Assembly (NCBI RefSeq): GCF_042433955.1
Contig: NZ_JBHLUH010000084.1
Span: forward strand, 124,001 to 188,000
Length of the DNA stretch: 64,000 bases
Direction: 5' to 3'
Source: Phytohabitans kaempferiae
Lineage (GTDB): Bacteria > Actinomycetota > Actinomycetes > Mycobacteriales > Micromonosporaceae
Both the position numbers and the translations under genes were made by a program. The notes under the pieces are model-generated. The model did not search any database. It was not told the DNA's origin and worked only from the letters and a program-made list of their open reading frames with translations. Below are positions 60,890 through 64,000 of this stretch, one piece after another (within the stretch, counting starts at the first letter, position 1; each line of letters opens with the position of its first letter).

Positions 60890-61855
60890 TCACGTTGATG
60901 CGGTCGTGACCGAGTGAACAATGCGGCGGTAACTCACATCCGTGGACCAACGGGCGAAGCCGAGTCGGCTGTACAGCGCCACCGCCCGGGCGTTCGACTC
61001 GTCGACGTAGAGCATCGCCTGATCCAGCCCTCGGCCGCGCAGGTGGCGCAGGCCGACCACGGTCAGTGCCGAGCCGAGCCCGGTGCCGTGGGCGGCCGGG
61101 TCGACGCCCAGCACGTACACCTCGCCGATCGGCTCGTGCTGGTGGCCGCGGGCGCCGTGCACCTTGGTCCAGTGGAAGCCGAGCAGCCGCCCGTCCGCCT
61201 CGTCGACCGCCAGCAGGAAGCCCTCCGGGTCGAACCACGGCTCGGCCATGCGCACGCGCAGGTCGTGCAGGGTCCAGCGGCCCTGGTCGGGGTGGTCGGC
61301 GAAGGCCCGGGCGTTGAGCGCGACCCACGCCTCGTCGTCGGCGCCCGGCCGGAACGGCCGCACCGTCACGCCCTCCGGCAGGCGCGGCTCGTGCAGCGGG
61401 GCGAAGAGCGAGCGGCGCATCTGGAGGAGCACACGGGCGCGTACGAAGCCGAGGCCGAGCGCGAGCGCCCCGGCCGAGGGGTGGTCGCCGTGCGCCCACA
61501 GCCGCAGGCGTCCGCGCGGGTCTATCTCGTCGGTGACGTCCATCGCCGCTCGCACCAGGGCTCGCCCGAGCCCGCGCCGGCGGCGCAGCGGATGCACCAC
61601 CAGCTCCGCGGCCGCCCCTTCGACCTGGTCGGTGGTGTCCAGGTGGGCATATCCGGCGAGCGCGCCGTCGGGGTCCCGCGCCAGCAGGTGTACGGCCGGA
61701 GCGTCGCCACCGTGCCGCAGGTGGAGCACGACGTGCTCGGAGAGCGGGTACGCCCCGTCGGTGTCGCCGGCCGCCTGGGCGAGTGCGAGCACCTCCCGCA
61801 CCTCGTCCACGGTGAGCTGGTCGGTCCGGGCGGCGACGGGCTGTAGGGAGGTCAC
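60890..61855 (-). CDS. mshD: Mycothiol synthase (GNAT-type acetyltransferase MshD)
   Basis: 321 aa from GTG 61855. It acetylates Cys-GlcN-Ins, the last step of mycothiol synthesis in actinobacteria. Two GNAT domains: LVVHPLRRRRGLGRALVRAAMD and VYVLGVDPAAHGTGLGSALTVVGLRHL, with AMLYVDESNARAVALYSRLGFARW as final motif. MshD in mycobacteria lies next to glnR and pst-type genes; here the order pst, mshD, then glnR with one extra gene repeats that. Starts upstream to 61957 exist without support. Confidence 0.92.
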   Translation of the reverse strand: MTSLQPVAARTDQLTVDEVREVLALAQAAGDTDGAYPLSEHVVLHLRHGGDAPAVHLLARDPDGALAGYAHLDTTDQVEGAAAELVVHPLRRRRGLGRALVRAAMDVTDEIDPRGRLRLWAHGDHPSAGALALGLGFVRARVLLQMRRSLFAPLHEPRLPEGVTVRPFRPGADDEAWVALNARAFADHPDQGRWTLHDLRVRMAEPWFDPEGFLLAVDEADGRLLGFHWTKVHGARGHQHEPIGEVYVLGVDPAAHGTGLGSALTVVGLRHLRGRGLDQAMLYVDESNARAVALYSRLGFARWSTDVSYRRIVHSVTTAST

Positions 61856-61929
61856 CAGGTCACGGTATAGCGCCCGGCGTCCGGTCTCATCGATCTTGCG
61901 GATGGGACCAGGCCGTGGCGGGGCGGTAC

Positions 61930-62877
61930 TCAGATCTGGCCGAGCTTGAGCGGCCACTCCCGGCCGTGCATGCGGGGCGGGTCGATGCCCGGCGGCAGCG
62001 CGCTGAGCTGGAAGCGGCGTGCCAGGTTGGGCAGGATCGAGCGGAGCGCGGCGATCGTGCTCCGCCGGTCGCCGCCCGCGTCGTGCAGCAGCACGATCGC
62101 GCCGCGGGTCGTGCCCGAGTTCACCGTGCTGGCGATGCTCCCCGCGCTCGGTTTCCGCCAGTCCTGCGGGTCCACGGTCCAGTGCAGCGGCGTCATGCCG
62201 AGTTCACGGGAGACGGCGACGACCGGGGCGGTCCACGCGCCGCCCGGCTGGCGGTAGTACGACACCTTCGCACCGGGCACGGCGTCCTTGATCGCGTCGT
62301 TGGTGCGGTTGAGGTCGGAGCGGATGGCAGCCCGCGAGCGCACGCCCAGCCGTACGTTGTGCTCCCACGAGTGGTTGCACAGCGTGTGCCCCTCGCGGAC
62401 GATCTGGCGTACCAGCCCCGGGAACGCCACCACGTTGATGCCGACCAGGCAGAACGTGGCCTTCACCCCGTATCGCCTGAGCAGTGCGAGGGCCTGCGGG
62501 GTCTGCGCCGGGTCGGGGCCGTCGTCGAAGGTGAGCGCCACCTCGGCCGTACCGGTGGTGCGCCGGCTCCCGAACGGCCCGCCCTTCTCCATGGGCAGCG
62601 GCGGGAGTCCCGGGCCGGCGAACGGCTGTACGGCCACCGGTGGCGCTGGTCGGGGCGCGGCCGCCACGGGCTGGGGCGCCCTGGTCGTGGGCTCGGCCGT
62701 CTGCGTCGCCCGCAGCTCGGCGGTGTCGGCGCCCAGATTGCGGCCGACCAGGTAGGCACTTGCCACGATCGCGGCGAGGATGCCCGCGACGATGACCACT
62801 GTACGAACGTTGGACAGGGCGGCACCGGTGCGCTCTTTGGCCTCACCGGCTTCGGTGGCCTCCTGGATAACAGGCAC
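61930..62877 (-). CDS. Membrane-anchored polysaccharide deacetylase (NodB domain)
   Basis: 315 aa from GTG 62877. A membrane anchor near residues 25-45 (VRTVVIVAGILAAIVASAYLV), a Pro/Ala-rich spacer to about 105, then a NodB/CE4 fold: ALTFDDGPDPAQTPQAL (catalytic and metal Asp), NHSWEHNVRL (H-x3-H), YRQPGGAW (Arg and Pro), and VLLHDAGGDRR (metal His). It removes acetyl groups from peptidoglycan or other cell-wall glycan outside the membrane. It lies between mshD and glnR on the same strand. Confidence 0.9.
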   Translation of the reverse strand: MPVIQEATEAGEAKERTGAALSNVRTVVIVAGILAAIVASAYLVGRNLGADTAELRATQTAEPTTRAPQPVAAAPRPAPPVAVQPFAGPGLPPLPMEKGGPFGSRRTTGTAEVALTFDDGPDPAQTPQALALLRRYGVKATFCLVGINVVAFPGLVRQIVREGHTLCNHSWEHNVRLGVRSRAAIRSDLNRTNDAIKDAVPGAKVSYYRQPGGAWTAPVVAVSRELGMTPLHWTVDPQDWRKPSAGSIASTVNSGTTRGAIVLLHDAGGDRRSTIAALRSILPNLARRFQLSALPPGIDPPRMHGREWPLKLGQI

Positions 62878-62942
62878 GACCCCGAGGATAAAACTGACTT
62901 AAGGATCTTAAAGTCAAAATCGCCCAACTCGTCTGCATAGGA

Positions 62943-62978
62943 CGAAGCGCCACCCAGCCGGGGCTGGATGGCGCTTCG
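62943..62978 (-). terminator. Terminator of glnR
   Basis: CGAAGCGCCA (62943-62952) pairs with TGGCGCTTCG (62969-62978), with an inner CCAGCC/GGCTGG stem (62954-62959 with 62962-62967). It starts 24 bases past the glnR stop. A separate promoter for the deacetylase gene must lie in 62878-62942. Confidence 0.8.
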
Positions 62979-63001
62979 AGGTGAACTTTGGCGCTGAGAG
63001 G

Positions 63002-63715
63002 TCAGACGGGCAGCGGGGCCGGCTCGCTGTCGGGCAGCGGGCGGCTCGGCGGCACGACGAACTTGTAGCCGACCTGGCGGACCGTGCCGATCATCGACTC
63101 GTACTCCGAGCCGAGCTTGGCGCGCAGCCGCCGGACGTGCACGTCGACCGTGCGAGTGCCGCCGAAGTAGTCGTAGCCCCACACCTCGCGCAGTAGCTGG
63201 TCGCGGGTGAACACTCGACCCGGGTGCTGGGCCAGGAACTTCAGCAGCTCGAACTCCTTGTAGGTGAGATCGAGCGGGCGGCCCTTGAGCTTTGCAGCGT
63301 AGGTGTCGGGGTCGATGCTCAGCTCGCCGGCCCGGATCAGCCCACCGGCGCCAGAGGTGGCGTTGGTGAGCCGGCCGACCGCGAGGCGCAGGCGGGCCTC
63401 GACCTCGGCCGGACCCGCGCTGGCGAGGATGACGTCGTCGACGCCCCAGTCGGCGTTGAGCGCGATCAGGCCGGCCTCGGTGACCACGGCGACCAGCGGC
63501 ACGCCCAGCCCGGTGGCGTGGAGCATGCGGCAGGTGGCGCGGGCCTCGGCGAGCTCGGAACGGGCATCCACCATGACCGCGTCGGGGCTCGGGCCGGACA
63601 CGAGCGTGCGCACGTCGCGAGGTGCGGTGCGAACCGAGTGGGGGAGCAGGTCGAGCGCGGGGAGCACAGCGGATGGCTCACCGGCACGGGCTGTCACCAG
63701 CAACAGGATTTCCAC
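63002..63715 (-). CDS. glnR: GlnR-type OmpR/PhoB-family regulator (nitrogen control)
   Basis: 237 aa from GTG 63715, with GGAGGTCAA ahead. The receiver-like N-terminal half (about 1-115) matches GlnR (SVLPALDLLPHSVRTAPRD-like text, VPLVAVVTEAGLIALNADWGVDDVIL) but lacks the usual set of phosphoacceptor pocket acids, as in GlnR, which works without phosphorylation. The C-terminal winged helix: LDLTYKEFELLKFLAQHPGRVFTRDQLLREVWGYDYFGGTRTVDVHVRRLRAKL. GlnR controls glnA, amtB, nirB and similar genes. It sits near mshD and pst genes, as in mycobacteria. A terminator follows. Confidence 0.9.
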   Translation of the reverse strand: MEILLLVTARAGEPSAVLPALDLLPHSVRTAPRDVRTLVSGPSPDAVMVDARSELAEARATCRMLHATGLGVPLVAVVTEAGLIALNADWGVDDVILASAGPAEVEARLRLAVGRLTNATSGAGGLIRAGELSIDPDTYAAKLKGRPLDLTYKEFELLKFLAQHPGRVFTRDQLLREVWGYDYFGGTRTVDVHVRRLRAKLGSEYESMIGTVRQVGYKFVVPPSRPLPDSEPAPLPV

Positions 63716-64000
63716 TTGACCTCCGTCCTCGCGGCGCTGGGCCGCGCGGTGACCGGCGGTAATCCGGGCTACCGGCTTACCGGAGTGACTGCGCGTCGGT
63801 CCCGGCGTCGCTGACGGGCGGGGTGCTGTTGACTTCGGGATGAGCTTAACCGATTGTCAGCCGGAAACGCTCCCGTGCCCGTCCGTTCATTTGTGTGATC
63901 AACCATATATTCCACCGTGCCGGCGATGGTGGGGCCGGTTGACACGCGGGCGGCCACGAGCGCCCGCACGCCCTAGACGAGTGATGCGGGGAGGGGGCTG
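63716..64000. other. Upstream region of glnR, no gene seen
   Basis: This stretch carries a TTGACA-like hexamer (around 63938) and CTTAACC/TTGACT text, but no convincing promoter pair or RNA. A 66-codon minus-strand frame at 63769-63969 has no ribosome site or domain likeness and is taken as chance. Confidence 0.5.

Noticed and set aside
63769..63969. 66-codon minus-strand ORF upstream of glnR
   Set aside because: Low-complexity Arg/Ser text, no ribosome site and no homologous domain.

Overview
The window is chromosomal DNA of a very GC-rich actinobacterium, most likely in or near the Micromonosporaceae (Micromonospora, Actinoplanes, Phytohabitans or Dactylosporangium type). Supporting signs are the strong G/C bias at third codon positions, many GTG and some TTG starts, leaderless promoters (TAnnnT six to eight bases before the start codon), a mycothiol synthase next to a GlnR-type regulator and the pst genes, HrcA/CIRCE control of groEL, and many proteins of actinobacterial type (DUF3263, DUF4032, DUF4031, ECF41 sigma factor, Cdc48-like ATPase). 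I see no prophage, insertion sequence, CRISPR array, rRNA or replication origin.

Layout. 0-1.3 kb: two tandem pectate lyase genes, the first cut by the window edge and the second carrying two in-frame deletions. 1.5-2.8 kb: the ATPase of a sugar ABC importer. 2.9-4.3 kb: tRNA-Thr followed by a lower-GC DUF433/PIN-like toxin-antitoxin pair. 4.4-10.9 kb: a secreted repeat protein, an RCK-pore-RCK ion-channel-like protein, a DUF4032 kinase-like protein, a secreted trypsin-fold protease and a PAP2 phosphatase. 10.9-14.9 kb: an amino-sugar catabolism operon (SIS isomerase, ROK kinase, nagA) divergent from its DeoR regulator. 14.9-17.9 kb: an ABC exporter, a DUF3263 protein and a VapC toxin whose antitoxin is reduced to a remnant. 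18.1-24.1 kb: a Cdc48-like double AAA ATPase, an alpha/beta-hydrolase fused to an ABC ATPase, and its permease. 24.1-30.3 kb: a SAM-I riboswitch with threonine synthase, a promoter plus a pseudoknotted leader RNA ahead of a double GNAT protein, an orphan paaN, a GNAT and a penicillin-binding-type serine hydrolase. 30.4-32.8 kb: cspA and groEL under two CIRCE operators. 32.8-45.9 kb: transport, GNAT, a polytopic membrane subtilase, glpD, a GlcD-like oxidase, an HD hydrolase, a FUSC transporter, PrsW and a stand-alone GroES-like protein. 45.9-52 kb: an AI-2E permease, a DinG-like helicase, a tandem YbaB protein, a DUF402 protein and an ECF41 sigma factor. 52-60.8 kb: phosphate genes (PPK2, DUF47 and Pit; then pstSCAB with a PHO box). 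60.9-63.7 kb: mshD, a polysaccharide deacetylase and glnR.

The most unusual things seen are: (1) a family of 19-33 codon linker ORFs lying between operon genes, each stop-start coupled (ATGA/GTGA) to the next gene and in two cases to the previous one as well; (2) a strong sigma-70-type promoter that fires straight into a compact pseudoknotted leader RNA; (3) a subtilase with a long polytopic membrane domain; (4) a hydrolase-ABC ATPase fusion; (5) a pectate lyase that has lost both its N-terminal domain and its catalytic calcium-binding segment without losing reading frame.
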